A stretch of DNA of 64,000 bases from Bradyrhizobium sp. Rc3b (GTDB lineage: Bacteria > Pseudomonadota > Alphaproteobacteria > Rhizobiales > Xanthobacteraceae): the NCBI RefSeq assembly GCF_900114915.1, contig NZ_FOUS01000004.1, positions 310,001-374,000 of the forward strand, in the 5' to 3' direction. Under the pieces are notes generated by a model that saw only the letters and a program-made list of their open reading frames with translations, was not told the origin of the DNA and ran no database searches. Both the position numbers and the translations under genes were made by a program. Each line of letters starts with the position of its first letter. Within the stretch, counting starts at the first letter, position 1. Below are positions 52,577-62,151 of this stretch, in pieces.

Positions 52577-55500
52577 ATGGCGAGTTTCTTTATCGACAGG
52601 CCAATCTTTGCCTGGGTGGTCGCGCTGTTCATCTGCTTGATCGGCGCAATTGCCGTGCCGCTGCTGCCGATCGCGCAATATCCGATCATCGCGCCGCCCT
52701 CGATCTCGATCTCGACCAGCTATCCTGGCGCCTCGCCCGAAAACCTCTACAACAGCGTCACGCGACTGATCGAGGAGGAGCTCAACGGCGCCTCCGGCAT
52801 CCTCAATTTCGAATCGACCAGCGACTCGCTCGGCCAGGTCGAGATCATCGCCAATTTCGTGCCCGGCACCGATACCAGCGCGGCCTCGGTCGAGGTGCAG
52901 AACCGCATCAAGCGGGTCGAGGCGCGCCTGCCGCGCGCGGTGATTCAGCAGGGTATCCTGATCGAGGAAGCCTCGAGCGCGGTGCTCCAGATCATCACGC
53001 TGAATTCGACCGACGGCAGCCTCGACGAGGTCGGGCTCGGCGACTTCATGATCCGCAACGTGCTCGGTGAAGTCCGCCGCATCCCCGGCGTCGGCCGCGC
53101 CACGCTCTATTCGACCGAGCGCTCGCTTCGCGTCTGGGTCGATCCGGCCAAGCTCGTCGGCTATGGGCTCACCGCCGACGACGTCAACAAGGCCATTGCC
53201 GCGCAGAACGCGCAGGTTGCCTCGGGCAGCATCGGCGCCGAGCCGTCGACCTCGAGCCAGCGCACCTCCTCGCTGGTGCTGGTCAAGGGCCAGCTGTCTT
53301 CCCCGGATGAATTCGGCGCCATCATCCTGCGCGCCAATGCCGACGGCTCGACCGTGCGCCTGCGCGACGTTGCGCGCATCGAGGTCGGCGGCCTCAGCTA
53401 CCAGTTCAACACGCGCCTGAATGGCAAGCCGACCGCCGGTCTCTCGGTGTTGATGTCGCCGACCGGCAATGCGTTGGCGACCGCGAGCGCGGTCGAAGAG
53501 AAGATGAAGGAGCTGTCGCGCTTCTTTCCGGCCAATATCACTTACGAGATTCCCTACAACATCACGCCGGTGGTCGAGGCTTCGATCAAGAAGGTGCTGA
53601 CGACGCTGGTCGAAGCCGTGGTGCTGGTGTTCGTGGTGATGTTCCTGTTCCTGCAGAACATCCGCTACACCATCATCCCGACCATCGTTGTGCCGGTGGC
53701 GCTTCTGGGCGCCTGCACCACGCTGCTGCTCGCCGGCTATTCCATCAACATGCTCTCGATGTTCGGCATGGTGCTCGCGGTCGGCATCCTCGTCGACGAC
53801 GCCATTGTCGTGGTCGAGAACGTCGAGCGCATCATGAGCGAGGAGGGGCTGCCGCCGAAGGAGGCGACGCGCAAGGCGATGTCGCAGATATCGGGCGCCA
53901 TCATCGGCATCACGCTGGTGCTGATGGCGGTGTTCGTGCCGATGGCGTTCTTCCCGGGATCGGTCGGCATCATCTACCGCCAGTTCTCGGTCACCATGGT
54001 CGCGGCGATCGGCTTCTCCGCATTCCTCGCGCTGTCGCTGACGCCGGCGCTGTGCGCGACCTTGCTCAAGCCGGTTGCGGCCGGCCACGGTCATGCGAAG
54101 CGGGGCGTGTTCGGCTGGTTCAACCGCGTGCTCGAAGGCGGCAAGGAAGGCTATTCCCGCACCGTCGGCTTCTCGCTGAAGCGGACCGGCCGCCTGATGC
54201 TGGTCTATGTCGCGCTGCTCGTCGGCCTGTCCTGGGCCTTCGTCAGCCTGCCGGGCGGCTTCCTGCCGATCGACGACCAGGGCTTCGTCACCACCGACGT
54301 GCAAACGCCGTCGGATTCTTCTTATCCCCGCACCGAGGCCGTGATCGAGAAGGTCGAGAAATATCTCGCTGAACGGCCGGGCGTGAAGGATGTCACCTTC
54401 CTCACCGGCTTCAGCTTCTCCGGTCAGGGCATGAATACCGCGCAGGCCTTCATCACGCTGAAGGACTGGTCGGAGCGTGGACCGAAGGATTCGGCCGCGG
54501 CGATCGTCAACGACATCAACCGCGATCTGGGGGCGTCGATCCGCGACGCCAAAATCTCCGCGCTGCAGCCGCCTCCGATCGACAATCTCGGCAACTCGTC
54601 GGGCTTCTCGTTCCGCCTCCAGGACCGCGGACAGAAGGGCTATCCGGCCTTGATGCGCGCCGCCGATCAGTTGATCGCGGAAGCCAACGCCAGTCCCGTG
54701 CTTCAGAAGGTCTATGTCGAAGGCCTGCCCGAGGCCGGGGTGGTCAATCTCATGATCGACCGCGAGAAGGCCGGTGCCTTCGGCGTCACCTTCGAGGACA
54801 TCAACAACACGATTTCGACCAATCTCGGGTCGAACTACATCAACGACTTCCCGAACCGCGGCCGCATGCAGCGCGTCGTGGTGCAGGCCGACGCCCGCGA
54901 CCGCATGCGGACCGAGGACATCCTCAACTACAACGTCAAGAACAGCCGCGGCCAGCTGGTGCCGTTCTCGTCCTTTGCCACGGTGGAATGGGCGCGAGGC
55001 CCGACCCAGATCGCAGGCTTCAACTATTATCCGGCGGTGCGCATCTCCGGCGAGGCCAAGCCCGGCTTCACCTCGGGTGACGCGATCGCCGAGATGGAGC
55101 GTCTTGCCGGCCGTCTGCCGCGCGGCTTCGGCTACGAATGGACCGGGCAGTCGCTCCAGGAGAAGCTGTCGGGCTCGCAGGCGCCGTTCCTGCTCGGTCT
55201 GTCGGTGTTCGTGGTGTTCCTGTGCCTCGCGGCGCTCTACGAGAGCTGGACCATTCCGCTCGCGGTGCTGCTCACGGTGCCGCTCGGCATCGTCGGCGCG
55301 GTGATCGCGGCCATGCTGCGCGGCCTGCCCAACGACGTCTATTTCACCGTCGGCCTGATCACCATCATCGGCCTTGCGGCAAAGGACGCGATCCTGATCA
55401 TCGAATTCGCGAAGGATCTGCGGAAAGAAGGCAAGCCGCTCGTCGAAGCCACCATCGAGGCCTGCCGCCTGCGCTTCCGCCCCATCCTGATGACGGGCCT

Positions 55501-55738
55501 CGCCTTCATCTGCGGCGTGCTGCCGATGGCCATCGCCCACGGCGCCGGCGGCGCCAGCCAGCAGGCGCTCGGCAGCATCGTGATGGGCGGCATGATCGCG
55601 GTGGTGATCCTGGCGCTCTTGATGGTGCCGGTATTCTTCGTCTCGGTGCAGCGCGTGCTGGCTGGGGACAGGGAGCCGCGGGCGGCGAGGGAGGGCGAAG
55701 CTTACGGCCCGCCGGCGCCGGTGCATACCGGCCACTGA
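52577..55738 (+). CDS. RND multidrug efflux permease (HAE1 family)
   Basis: 1053 residues, twelve membrane helices in two halves with large periplasmic loops. ASFFIDRPIFAWVVALFICLIG opens it; SISTSYPGASPENLYNSVT follows. The proton-relay Asp pair sits in GMVLAVGILVDDAIVVVENVER; PMAFFPGSVGIIYRQFSVTMV and GLAAKDAILIIEFAKDLR are the later HAE1 motifs. Exports hydrophobic drugs or metabolites in exchange for protons. Drug range cannot be read from sequence. Operon with the adaptor. Confidence 0.96.
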   Translation: MASFFIDRPIFAWVVALFICLIGAIAVPLLPIAQYPIIAPPSISISTSYPGASPENLYNSVTRLIEEELNGASGILNFESTSDSLGQVEIIANFVPGTDTSAASVEVQNRIKRVEARLPRAVIQQGILIEEASSAVLQIITLNSTDGSLDEVGLGDFMIRNVLGEVRRIPGVGRATLYSTERSLRVWVDPAKLVGYGLTADDVNKAIAAQNAQVASGSIGAEPSTSSQRTSSLVLVKGQLSSPDEFGAIILRANADGSTVRLRDVARIEVGGLSYQFNTRLNGKPTAGLSVLMSPTGNALATASAVEEKMKELSRFFPANITYEIPYNITPVVEASIKKVLTTLVEAVVLVFVVMFLFLQNIRYTIIPTIVVPVALLGACTTLLLAGYSINMLSMFGMVLAVGILVDDAIVVVENVERIMSEEGLPPKEATRKAMSQISGAIIGITLVLMAVFVPMAFFPGSVGIIYRQFSVTMVAAIGFSAFLALSLTPALCATLLKPVAAGHGHAKRGVFGWFNRVLEGGKEGYSRTVGFSLKRTGRLMLVYVALLVGLSWAFVSLPGGFLPIDDQGFVTTDVQTPSDSSYPRTEAVIEKVEKYLAERPGVKDVTFLTGFSFSGQGMNTAQAFITLKDWSERGPKDSAAAIVNDINRDLGASIRDAKISALQPPPIDNLGNSSGFSFRLQDRGQKGYPALMRAADQLIAEANASPVLQKVYVEGLPEAGVVNLMIDREKAGAFGVTFEDINNTISTNLGSNYINDFPNRGRMQRVVVQADARDRMRTEDILNYNVKNSRGQLVPFSSFATVEWARGPTQIAGFNYYPAVRISGEAKPGFTSGDAIAEMERLAGRLPRGFGYEWTGQSLQEKLSGSQAPFLLGLSVFVVFLCLAALYESWTIPLAVLLTVPLGIVGAVIAAMLRGLPNDVYFTVGLITIIGLAAKDAILIIEFAKDLRKEGKPLVEATIEACRLRFRPILMTGLAFICGVLPMAIAHGAGGASQQALGSIVMGGMIAVVILALLMVPVFFVSVQRVLAGDREPRAAREGEAYGPPAPVHTGH

Positions 55739-55896
55739 ACGCCGGATCGGTCCTTATTGCTTTAGGTTTGGATGTCTGCCGCGCGACAATGGGCGTTCGG
55801 CTTGCTTTCGCGCGAGCGCCGATCCAGACTACATCCCTGGATTGTGCATTCGCACGGCATCTCAAATGCACACGGCCCGCCGATTGAAAGTACGTG

Positions 55897-57039
55897 ATGC
55901 GTCTGACAGACATCGCGATCTTGAACTATCGCTCGATCCGACGGCTCTCCATCCCAATCCATCCCCTGTCCGTCTTTGTGGGCGAGAATGGTGTCGGCAA
56001 ATCCAACCTCTACAAGTCCTTGTCGCTGTTGCGCGACGCGGCGACCGGGGTGATCACGCGGACGATCGCCGACGAAGGCGGATTGAACTCGGTCTGCTGG
56101 TCGGGCATCCGCAAACGCGGGGAGGATGGACGACTAAGATTGTCGGCCAGATTCGATCGTCTGAAATATTCCATTGAGATCGGATTTCCCAGCCCGGTGG
56201 CGGCGGCGTTCGCCGGCGAGCCGATGATCAAGGCCGAGAGCATCGAGGCGACGGAGGGCAGGCGCACGGTTCTGTTGATGGAGCGGAAGAATTCGCTCGT
56301 CAGCGTCCGCGGCGAGACCGGCGCTTGGAGCAGCCACAAGGATGCGGTGCTGCCGTCGGAGCCGGCGCTCGCGGGCTTTTCTGACGGCAAGGAATGTCCC
56401 GAAATCGATCTGATCAGAAACGCGATGCTGGGTTGGCGTTTCTATCACGACTTTCGCACCGATCCGGCGTCACCGATACGAAAGCCCTGTCTGGCGATCA
56501 CGACGCCCTCGCTGAGCGCTGATGGCAGCGACCTCGCGGCTGCCCTGGCGACCCTCTATACCATTCGAGGCGACGCGACCGACCTGCATGAAGCCATTCA
56601 GGACGCATTCCCGGGCGCTGAGCTCCGCGCATGGGAGCAGGGCGGCTTGTGCGAATTCGATCTGCAGCTCGAGGATATGCCCCGGCCGTTCAGGGCTCAT
56701 GAACTGTCCGATGGGACGCTGAAATACATCTGCCTGCTCGCGGTATTCATGGGCTACCGGCTTCCGCCGTTCATCGCGCTGAACGAACCCGAGACCAGCC
56801 TGCATCCATCTTTGCTGGCACCATTGGCCCGTCTGATCGCCAAGGCATCGCGCCGCGCCGACATCTGGATCGTCACCCATTCGGAGCAGCTGATGGAGGC
56901 CTTGCGAAGCGAGAGCTCTGTCCCGCTTCGCCGTGTCATCAAGGCGAAAGGCGCCACGGCGATCGAGGGCCTGACGCTCGGTGGCGAATATCGCGACGCT
57001 GAATCGGAAGACGACGAGTCGGAAGACGACGATTCCTAA
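55897..57039 (+). CDS. AAA family ATPase, RecF/OLD-like (COG4637 type)
   Basis: 380 residues from ATG 55897. Walker A FVGENGVGKSNLYKSLSLL (about residues 28-46), a GGLNSVCWSGIRKR segment, Walker B PFIALNEPETSLHPSLLAPL, and IWIVTHSEQLMEAL. ABC-type signature region FRAHELSDGTLKYICLLAV. No TOPRIM nuclease domain, unlike OLD. The tail is acidic (ESEDDESEDDDS). The family is an uncharacterised SMC-like ATPase. It stands alone; no nuclease or partner gene is next to it. Confidence 0.88.
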   Translation: MRLTDIAILNYRSIRRLSIPIHPLSVFVGENGVGKSNLYKSLSLLRDAATGVITRTIADEGGLNSVCWSGIRKRGEDGRLRLSARFDRLKYSIEIGFPSPVAAAFAGEPMIKAESIEATEGRRTVLLMERKNSLVSVRGETGAWSSHKDAVLPSEPALAGFSDGKECPEIDLIRNAMLGWRFYHDFRTDPASPIRKPCLAITTPSLSADGSDLAAALATLYTIRGDATDLHEAIQDAFPGAELRAWEQGGLCEFDLQLEDMPRPFRAHELSDGTLKYICLLAVFMGYRLPPFIALNEPETSLHPSLLAPLARLIAKASRRADIWIVTHSEQLMEALRSESSVPLRRVIKAKGATAIEGLTLGGEYRDAESEDDESEDDDS

Positions 57040-57064
57040 CCGCGGCAGATCGAGGCGTCGACTG

Positions 57065-57856
57065 CTACGCCGGCTTCCGCAAAATCTTCACCAATTCCCC
57101 GTGCACGTACTCATTCCCGCACACCACATCCCCGGTCACCAGCGCATCGCCGGGCGTGTTGATGTCACTCACCGTGCCGCCCGCTTCGCGCACCATCAGC
57201 ATGCCGGCGGCGATGTCCCAGGATTGCAGATTGCGCTCCCAATAGCCGTCGAGGCGGCCGGCGGCGACGAAGGCGAGGTCGAGGGAGGCGGCGCCGAAAC
57301 GGCGCAGGCCTGCGACGCGGTCCTGGATCGCGGTCATCTCGCGGCGGAATTCCTCGTGATCGCCGCGGCCGATGTGGGGCAGGCCGCAGGCCACCACGCA
57401 TTCGTTGAGCTGGCGGCGGCCGGCGACGCGCAGGCGCTGGTCGTTGAGGAAGACGCCCTTGCCGCGCTCGGCGATGTAGAGCTCGTCATTGGCGGGATTG
57501 TAGATCACGCCCGCGATGATCGTGCCCTCGCGCACGAGGCCGATCGAGATCGCGAATTGCGGGATGCCGTGCAGGAAGTTGGTGGTGCCGTCGAGCGGGT
57601 CGACGATCCAGGTGTGGCTCTTGTCGGAGCCCTCGCGCGTGCCGCCCTCCTCGCCGATGAAGCCGTAGCCGGGCCGCGCCTTGGCGAGGTCCTGGTAGAG
57701 GATCTCCTCGGCGCGCTTGTCGGCGAGCGAAACGAAATTGGCTGGCCCCTTCAGCGAGACCTGGAGATGCTCGATCTCGCCGAGATCGCGCTTGAGGCTG
57801 CGGCCGGCGCGGCGCGCGGCTTTGACCATGACGTTGATAGTGGCGGAATACAGCAT
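57065..57856 (-). CDS. suhB: Inositol monophosphatase family protein
   Basis: 263 residues from ATG 57856 (MLYSATINVMVKAARRAGRS). Metal and phosphate motifs: GFIGEEGG, DPLDGTTNFLHGIPQFAISIGL and WDIAAGMLMVREAGG: the full IMPase signature. It hydrolyses inositol or nucleotide phosphates with Mg2+, and SuhB homologues also influence rRNA transcription. The preceding gene on the strand ends 97 bases away, so it may be the last gene of the cluster. Confidence 0.94.
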   Translation of the reverse strand: MLYSATINVMVKAARRAGRSLKRDLGEIEHLQVSLKGPANFVSLADKRAEEILYQDLAKARPGYGFIGEEGGTREGSDKSHTWIVDPLDGTTNFLHGIPQFAISIGLVREGTIIAGVIYNPANDELYIAERGKGVFLNDQRLRVAGRRQLNECVVACGLPHIGRGDHEEFRREMTAIQDRVAGLRRFGAASLDLAFVAAGRLDGYWERNLQSWDIAAGMLMVREAGGTVSDINTPGDALVTGDVVCGNEYVHGELVKILRKPA

Positions 57857-57953
57857 GAGCTCTGGTCTTGATCGGGGGAAATGGCGGGAAATCACGCCTG
57901 TTTGGGGGACTGGGTGCCCTGCAAGGGCCCTCAGGTCAAGTCATTGCGTCAAG

Positions 57954-59030
57954 TCATTTGGTCCCGAGCCATTTTCTGGCGGCGGCCTCCGCCTTGGCCC
58001 GGTCCTCGGCCGGCAGGTCGGATAATTGCTTGTCGAGCTCCGGGTCTCCTTTGCCGGCGGTTTTGGCCACCAGGTGCCATTTGAAGCCCTCGACCTTGTC
58101 TACGGACGTGCCCACGCCGTTGATCAGCACCCACGCCAGCCGGTTCTGCGCGATCGCGCTGCCCTGGCGGGAGGCCTTGCGGAGCAGGGCGACGGCAGCC
58201 GGCTGGTTCTTCGGCGTGCCGGTGCCGTTGAACATGGCGATGGCATATTCGACCTCGGCGTCGACATTGTCGGCGAGGGAGGCGGCCTGGAGCAGCCGCA
58301 CCGAGCGTTCCGGGTCCTTCGGCACGCCGGTGCCTTCCTTGTAGAAGGTCGCCAGCGCGTATTGCGCCTCGGGCAGGCCTGCATCGGCGGCCTGGCGCAG
58401 CAGCTCGGCGGAGCGCTTCACGTCCTGCGGCAGGGTCTGGCCGTCGAGATAGAGCAGAGCGAGGTTATAGGCCGCCCTGGGCTCGCCGAGCTTGGCGGCG
58501 GACGCCATCAGCTTGACCGCCTCGCTCTTGTCGATCGGGCCGCCGCGGCCCGAAATGCGCAGCATGGAGAGCGCGAACATCGCCTCGCGGTCGCCGGCAT
58601 CGGCCGCGCGCTTGTACCATTCGGCTGCCTTGGCGTAGTCGCGCCGCATGCCCATGGCATTGGAATAGAGCTCGCCGAGCATGGTCATCGCCTTGGGATC
58701 GCCGGCTTGCGCGCGGGCAGTGGCGAGGTCGAAGGCGGTCTTGTACTGGCCGCGCTGATAGGCGCCGAACACCAGATCGACGTTGGAATTTTCGGTCGGC
58801 GGCGCCGGGATCACGGTGGCGGCCGGCTTGGGGGAAGGGGACGGCTTGGGTGAGGCGGAAGGCTTGGGCGCCGGCGCGGCCTCTTTCTTCTTGGTGAGCG
58901 CGTGCGGCTTGGACTTTTGCTTCTCAGGCGCCGCGCTCGGCGTTGTCGCCGGCGGGGTAATCTGGAGCTGCGCGGCCGCGGGCACTGTGAGCAGCAGCGT
59001 AGCCAGCAAGGTGATGCAGGGGAGCTTCAT
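57954..59030 (-). CDS. Exported Sel1-repeat (TPR-like) protein
   Basis: 358 residues. Signal peptide 1-20 (VPAAAQ), a Lys/Pro/Ala/Ser-rich linker (about 25-78, with PKPSASPKPSPSPKPA), then Sel1 repeats from about 95 to 330 such as GDREAMFALSMLRISGRGGPIDKSEAVKLMASAAKLGEPRAA. Sel1 proteins act as scaffolds for protein partners. Start ATG 59030 is eight bases after the ThiE-like stop, so the two are cotranscribed. Target unknown. Confidence 0.9.
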   Translation of the reverse strand: MKLPCITLLATLLLTVPAAAQLQITPPATTPSAAPEKQKSKPHALTKKKEAAPAPKPSASPKPSPSPKPAATVIPAPPTENSNVDLVFGAYQRGQYKTAFDLATARAQAGDPKAMTMLGELYSNAMGMRRDYAKAAEWYKRAADAGDREAMFALSMLRISGRGGPIDKSEAVKLMASAAKLGEPRAAYNLALLYLDGQTLPQDVKRSAELLRQAADAGLPEAQYALATFYKEGTGVPKDPERSVRLLQAASLADNVDAEVEYAIAMFNGTGTPKNQPAAVALLRKASRQGSAIAQNRLAWVLINGVGTSVDKVEGFKWHLVAKTAGKGDPELDKQLSDLPAEDRAKAEAAARKWLGTK

Positions 59031-59038
59031 GTCGGGCG

Positions 59039-59728
59039 CTAGCCGTGCTCCTGGCCCGCAGGATCTTGGCCCGCAAGCGCCATCGCATGGGCCTTCTTGA
59101 TCGCAGCATCGACCTCAATCAGCGCAGCCTTGGGCTCGCGCGGATCGGCCCAGATGAAGTCGCCGACCAGCACGAAATCGGCGCCGCTGGCAGCGAAATC
59201 GTGGGCTTCCTGCAGCGACATGGCAAAGCCGACGCAGGGTGGCTCGAATAGCTCCGCCCACCAGTCCAGCCGCTCCGCGATGGCTTGCGCCGAAGGACGC
59301 TGGCCTTTCGCATCGGGCTCACCGAACAGCACGTAATCCGCGCCCATCTCGCCCGCATCCATGGAATGGTGCCGCGTCGTCAGCCCGCCAACACCGGCGA
59401 TGCGATCGGGCTTGAGCGATGGCAGCGCCTCTTTCAGTGCGGCGATGCCGGGCAGGTGCGCACCATCGGCGCCGCCGCGCGCGACCAGCTCGGCATGGCC
59501 CTCGACGAGTAGCGCGGCGCCTGCTTTCTGCGCCGGCGGCGCAAGCGCCTTGATGCGCGAGATCATGGTGCGCTGGTCGGTCTCCTTCAGCCGCAGCAGC
59601 ACGGCCGCGACGTCGGCGGCGGCCAGCAGGCCCGGCAGCTCGGCCACAAGCGAAGCGGGATCATCGACGACAGGCGTCGCGAGATAGAGGCGCGGCGCCG
59701 GGCGCGGCGGAGGCGGTTTGTTCGACAA
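59039..59728 (-). CDS. Thiamine phosphate synthase-like protein (degenerate)
   Basis: 229 residues from a TTG start at 59728, three bases after the class I aldolase stop; no ATG occurs before residue 55. It has the TIM-barrel ThiE layout: RLYLATPVVDDPASLVAELPG, VAAVLLRLKETDQRTMISRI, GGADGAHLPGIAAL (ThiE: GVHLGQxDL) and GADYVLFGEP (GxGPxFxT). The final phosphate loop lacks the usual GGI motif. So active-site residues are only partly kept, and thiamine synthesis is doubtful. No thi genes are nearby; the setting is glycolytic. Confidence 0.7.
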   Translation of the reverse strand: MSNKPPPPRPAPRLYLATPVVDDPASLVAELPGLLAAADVAAVLLRLKETDQRTMISRIKALAPPAQKAGAALLVEGHAELVARGGADGAHLPGIAALKEALPSLKPDRIAGVGGLTTRHHSMDAGEMGADYVLFGEPDAKGQRPSAQAIAERLDWWAELFEPPCVGFAMSLQEAHDFAASGADFVLVGDFIWADPREPKAALIEVDAAIKKAHAMALAGQDPAGQEHG

Positions 59729-59731
59729 GAT

Positions 59732-60757
59732 CTAGGCTGCCTTCTTTTCCAGGCTACTTTGCCATTCGCCCTTGGAGGCGAGGCCGTTCATTCGCGCGCG
59801 ATGGCTGAAGGCGGTTTGGCCGGCCGCGACGTTCTCGGCCTTGCCGGACCAGGCTTTCTGCGGCGCGGCCTGCAGGGCGCGGCCGTAGGAGAAGGTCAGG
59901 CCCCAGGGCAGCGGGCCGAGCTTGTGCATGGCGTTGAGATGCGCGGTCGCCTCCTCGTCGGACTGGCCGCCGGAGAGGAAGGCGATGCCGGGCACGGCCG
60001 CGGGCACGCAGGCCCTGAGCAGCCGGATCGTCTTCTCGGCGACCTCCTCGACGGAGGCCTGCTTTGCGCATTTCTTGCCTGATATCGCCATGTTGGGTTT
60101 CAGCACCATGCCTTCGAGAGCGACGCGCTGCACGCGCAATTCCTGGAACGTCTTGTTGAGCACGCGGGTCGTTACCTCATAGCAGCGGTCGATGTCGTGA
60201 TCGCCGTCCATCAGCACCTCGGGCTCGACGATCGGCACGATCTGCGCGGCCTGGCACAGCGCGGCATAGCGCGCGAGTGCATGGGCGTTGACGCTGATCG
60301 CGGTCATCGAGGGGATGCCGCTGCCAATGTCGATCACAGCGCGCCATTTGGCAAAGCGCGCGCCGCGCTCATAATATTTCTTCAGCCGTTCGGCGAGCTT
60401 GTCGAGCCCGACGGTGACCAGTTCGCCCGGGCACATCGGCAGGGCTTGCGTCCCCTCGTCGACCTTGATGCCGGGAATGGCACCACTCTGCTCGATCAGC
60501 CTGATCAGCGGCGTGCCGTCCTTGGCATCCTGCCAGATCGTCTCGTCATAGAGGATCACGCCGGAAATATACTGGCTCATGGCCTCCCTGGAGCGGAACA
60601 GCATCTCGCGATAGTCGCGGCGGTTGTCTTCGGTCGAGTCCACGCCGATCGCGTCAAAGCGCTTCTTGATGGTGCCGGAGGATTCGTCGGCGGCGAGGAT
60701 ACCCTTGCCTGATACGACCATGGCGGTCGCGATCCTGTTGAGCTCAGTCAGATTCAT
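59732..60757 (-). CDS. fbaB: Fructose-bisphosphate aldolase, class I
   Basis: 341 residues from ATG 60757 (MNLTELNRIATAMVVSGKGI), with GGAGG eight bases upstream. Class I features: LAADESSGTIKKRFDAIGVDST, KVDEGTQALP, AKWRAVIDIG, and the Schiff-base Lys in VALEGMVLKPNMAISG. The C-terminus PGIAFLSGGQSDEEATAHLNAM is eukaryote/bacterial class I type. It needs no metal. A class II aldolase gene lies 271 bases upstream on the same strand, an unusual duplication of the same step. Confidence 0.94.
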   Translation of the reverse strand: MNLTELNRIATAMVVSGKGILAADESSGTIKKRFDAIGVDSTEDNRRDYREMLFRSREAMSQYISGVILYDETIWQDAKDGTPLIRLIEQSGAIPGIKVDEGTQALPMCPGELVTVGLDKLAERLKKYYERGARFAKWRAVIDIGSGIPSMTAISVNAHALARYAALCQAAQIVPIVEPEVLMDGDHDIDRCYEVTTRVLNKTFQELRVQRVALEGMVLKPNMAISGKKCAKQASVEEVAEKTIRLLRACVPAAVPGIAFLSGGQSDEEATAHLNAMHKLGPLPWGLTFSYGRALQAAPQKAWSGKAENVAAGQTAFSHRARMNGLASKGEWQSSLEKKAA

Positions 60758-60867
60758 CGAGAGGTCCTCCCAAAACGATTCTGCCCTTGCCCGTGAAAAT
60801 AGACCGTTCTCGGGCAATTGCCGAGTTAACGTTCGTCGCAGGGTAAAGGGGGGAGGCTGGGTTCTTC

Positions 60868-61012
60868 GCCTCTCCCCGCTTGCGGGGAGAGGCCGACGCG
60901 CACCAGCGCGGCGGGTGAGGGGGACTCTCGGCGAGTCCATTTGTCACCAATTACGCGGAAACAGCCCCTCACCCCGCCCTCTCCCCGCAAGAGCGGGGCG
61001 AGGGGGACGAGA
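60868..61012. repeat. Intergenic inverted repeat, family C (copy 2)
   Basis: CCTCTCCCCGCTTGCGGGGAGAGG is a local hairpin, GGTGAGGGGGACTCTCGGCG follows, and CCCCTCACCCCGCCCTCTCCCCGCAAGAGCGGGGCGAGGGGG closes the element. It occupies the gap between the two aldolase genes. Confidence 0.82.
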
Positions 61013-61027
61013 GAGCGTTTGCGGCCC

Positions 61028-62095
61028 TTACGCTACCTTCGGGTCCAGCTCGCCCTTGGCGTAGCGCTTGGCCATCTCGGCGGTGGTCAGGACCTTCTTG
61101 ATCTTGGAGGCCTGGCCTGCGGTGTTGAACTCCTGGAGGCGCTGCTTGCACAGCTTGGTCATCGCCTCCATCGCGGGCTTCAGGTACTTGCGCGGATCGA
61201 ATTCTTCCGGATTGTCCTTGAGCACTTTCCGGATCTGGCCGGTCATGGCCATGCGGTTGTCGGTGTCGATGTTGATCTTGCGCACGCCGTTCTTGATGCC
61301 GCGCTGGATCTCGGACACAGGCACGCCCCAGGTCGGCTTCATCTTGCCGCCATTGGCGTTGATGATCTCCTGCAGGTCCTGCGGCACCGAGGAGGAGCCG
61401 TGCATCACCAGATGCGTGTTCGGCAGCTTGCGGTGGATCTCCTCGATCACGTTCATGGCGAGAATGTCGCCGTCCGGCTTGCGGGTGAACTTGTAGGCGC
61501 CGTGCGAGGTCCCCATCGCGATCGCGAGCGCGTCGACCCTGGTCTCTTGGACGAACTTCACGGCCTCGTCCGGATTGGTCAGGAGCTGGTCGTGGCTGAG
61601 CTTGCCCTCGGCGCCGTGGCCGTCTTCCTTGTCGCCCATGCCGGTTTCGAGCGAGCCGAGCACGCCGAGTTCGCCTTCCACCGAGATGCCGCCGAGATGG
61701 GCCATGTCGGTCACGGTCTTGGTGACGCCGACATTGTAGCCCCAATCGCCGGGGGTCTTGCCGTCGGCCTTGAGCGAGCCGTCCATCATCACCGAGGTAA
61801 AGCCGGCCTGGATCGCGGTCATGCAGGTCGCCGGCTCGTTGCCGTGGTCGAGATGCACGCAGACCGGGATGTGCGGATAGATCTCGGTCACCGCGTCCAT
61901 CATGTGCTTGAGCATGACGTCGTTGGCGTAGGAGCGCGCACCGCGCGAGGCCTGGATGATGACGGGCGCGTCGACCTGGTTGGCCGCGTCCATGATCGCC
62001 AGCGCCTGCTCCATATTGTTGATGTTGAAGGCCGGTACGCCGTAATCGTTCTCCGCCGCGTGGTCGAGCAATTGACGTAACGTGATCCGAGCCAT
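61028..62095 (-). CDS. fba: Fructose-bisphosphate aldolase, class II (Calvin-cycle subtype)
   Basis: 355 residues, ATG 62095. Zn-dependent barrel: [30 protein letters not shown] with the Zn His pair, [32 protein letters not shown], and [10 protein letters not shown] near residue 232. Length and [17 protein letters not shown] fit the CbbA/Calvin-cycle branch. It interconverts fructose-1,6-bisphosphate and triose phosphates. It follows pgk by 56 bases, so gap-pgk-fba is one unit; the class I gene follows after a repeat. Confidence 0.95.
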   Translation of the reverse strand: MARITLRQLLDHAAENDYGVPAFNINNMEQALAIMDAANQVDAPVIIQASRGARSYANDVMLKHMMDAVTEIYPHIPVCVHLDHGNEPATCMTAIQAGFTSVMMDGSLKADGKTPGDWGYNVGVTKTVTDMAHLGGISVEGELGVLGSLETGMGDKEDGHGAEGKLSHDQLLTNPDEAVKFVQETRVDALAIAMGTSHGAYKFTRKPDGDILAMNVIEEIHRKLPNTHLVMHGSSSVPQDLQEIINANGGKMKPTWGVPVSEIQRGIKNGVRKINIDTDNRMAMTGQIRKVLKDNPEEFDPRKYLKPAMEAMTKLCKQRLQEFNTAGQASKIKKVLTTAEMAKRYAKGELDPKVA

Positions 62096-62151
62096 CTGTC
62101 TTTTTCTCCCGTTGGGGCCTTGCGGGGCCGCTGATTACTCGCCGATCTGGC

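Noticed and set aside
51380..55735. A 1451-residue open frame on the minus strand opposite the RND operon
   Set aside because: It is antisense to two clear RND genes, is extremely rich in His, Arg, Asp and Gln, and has no family motif. High GC content leaves few stop codons in such frames.
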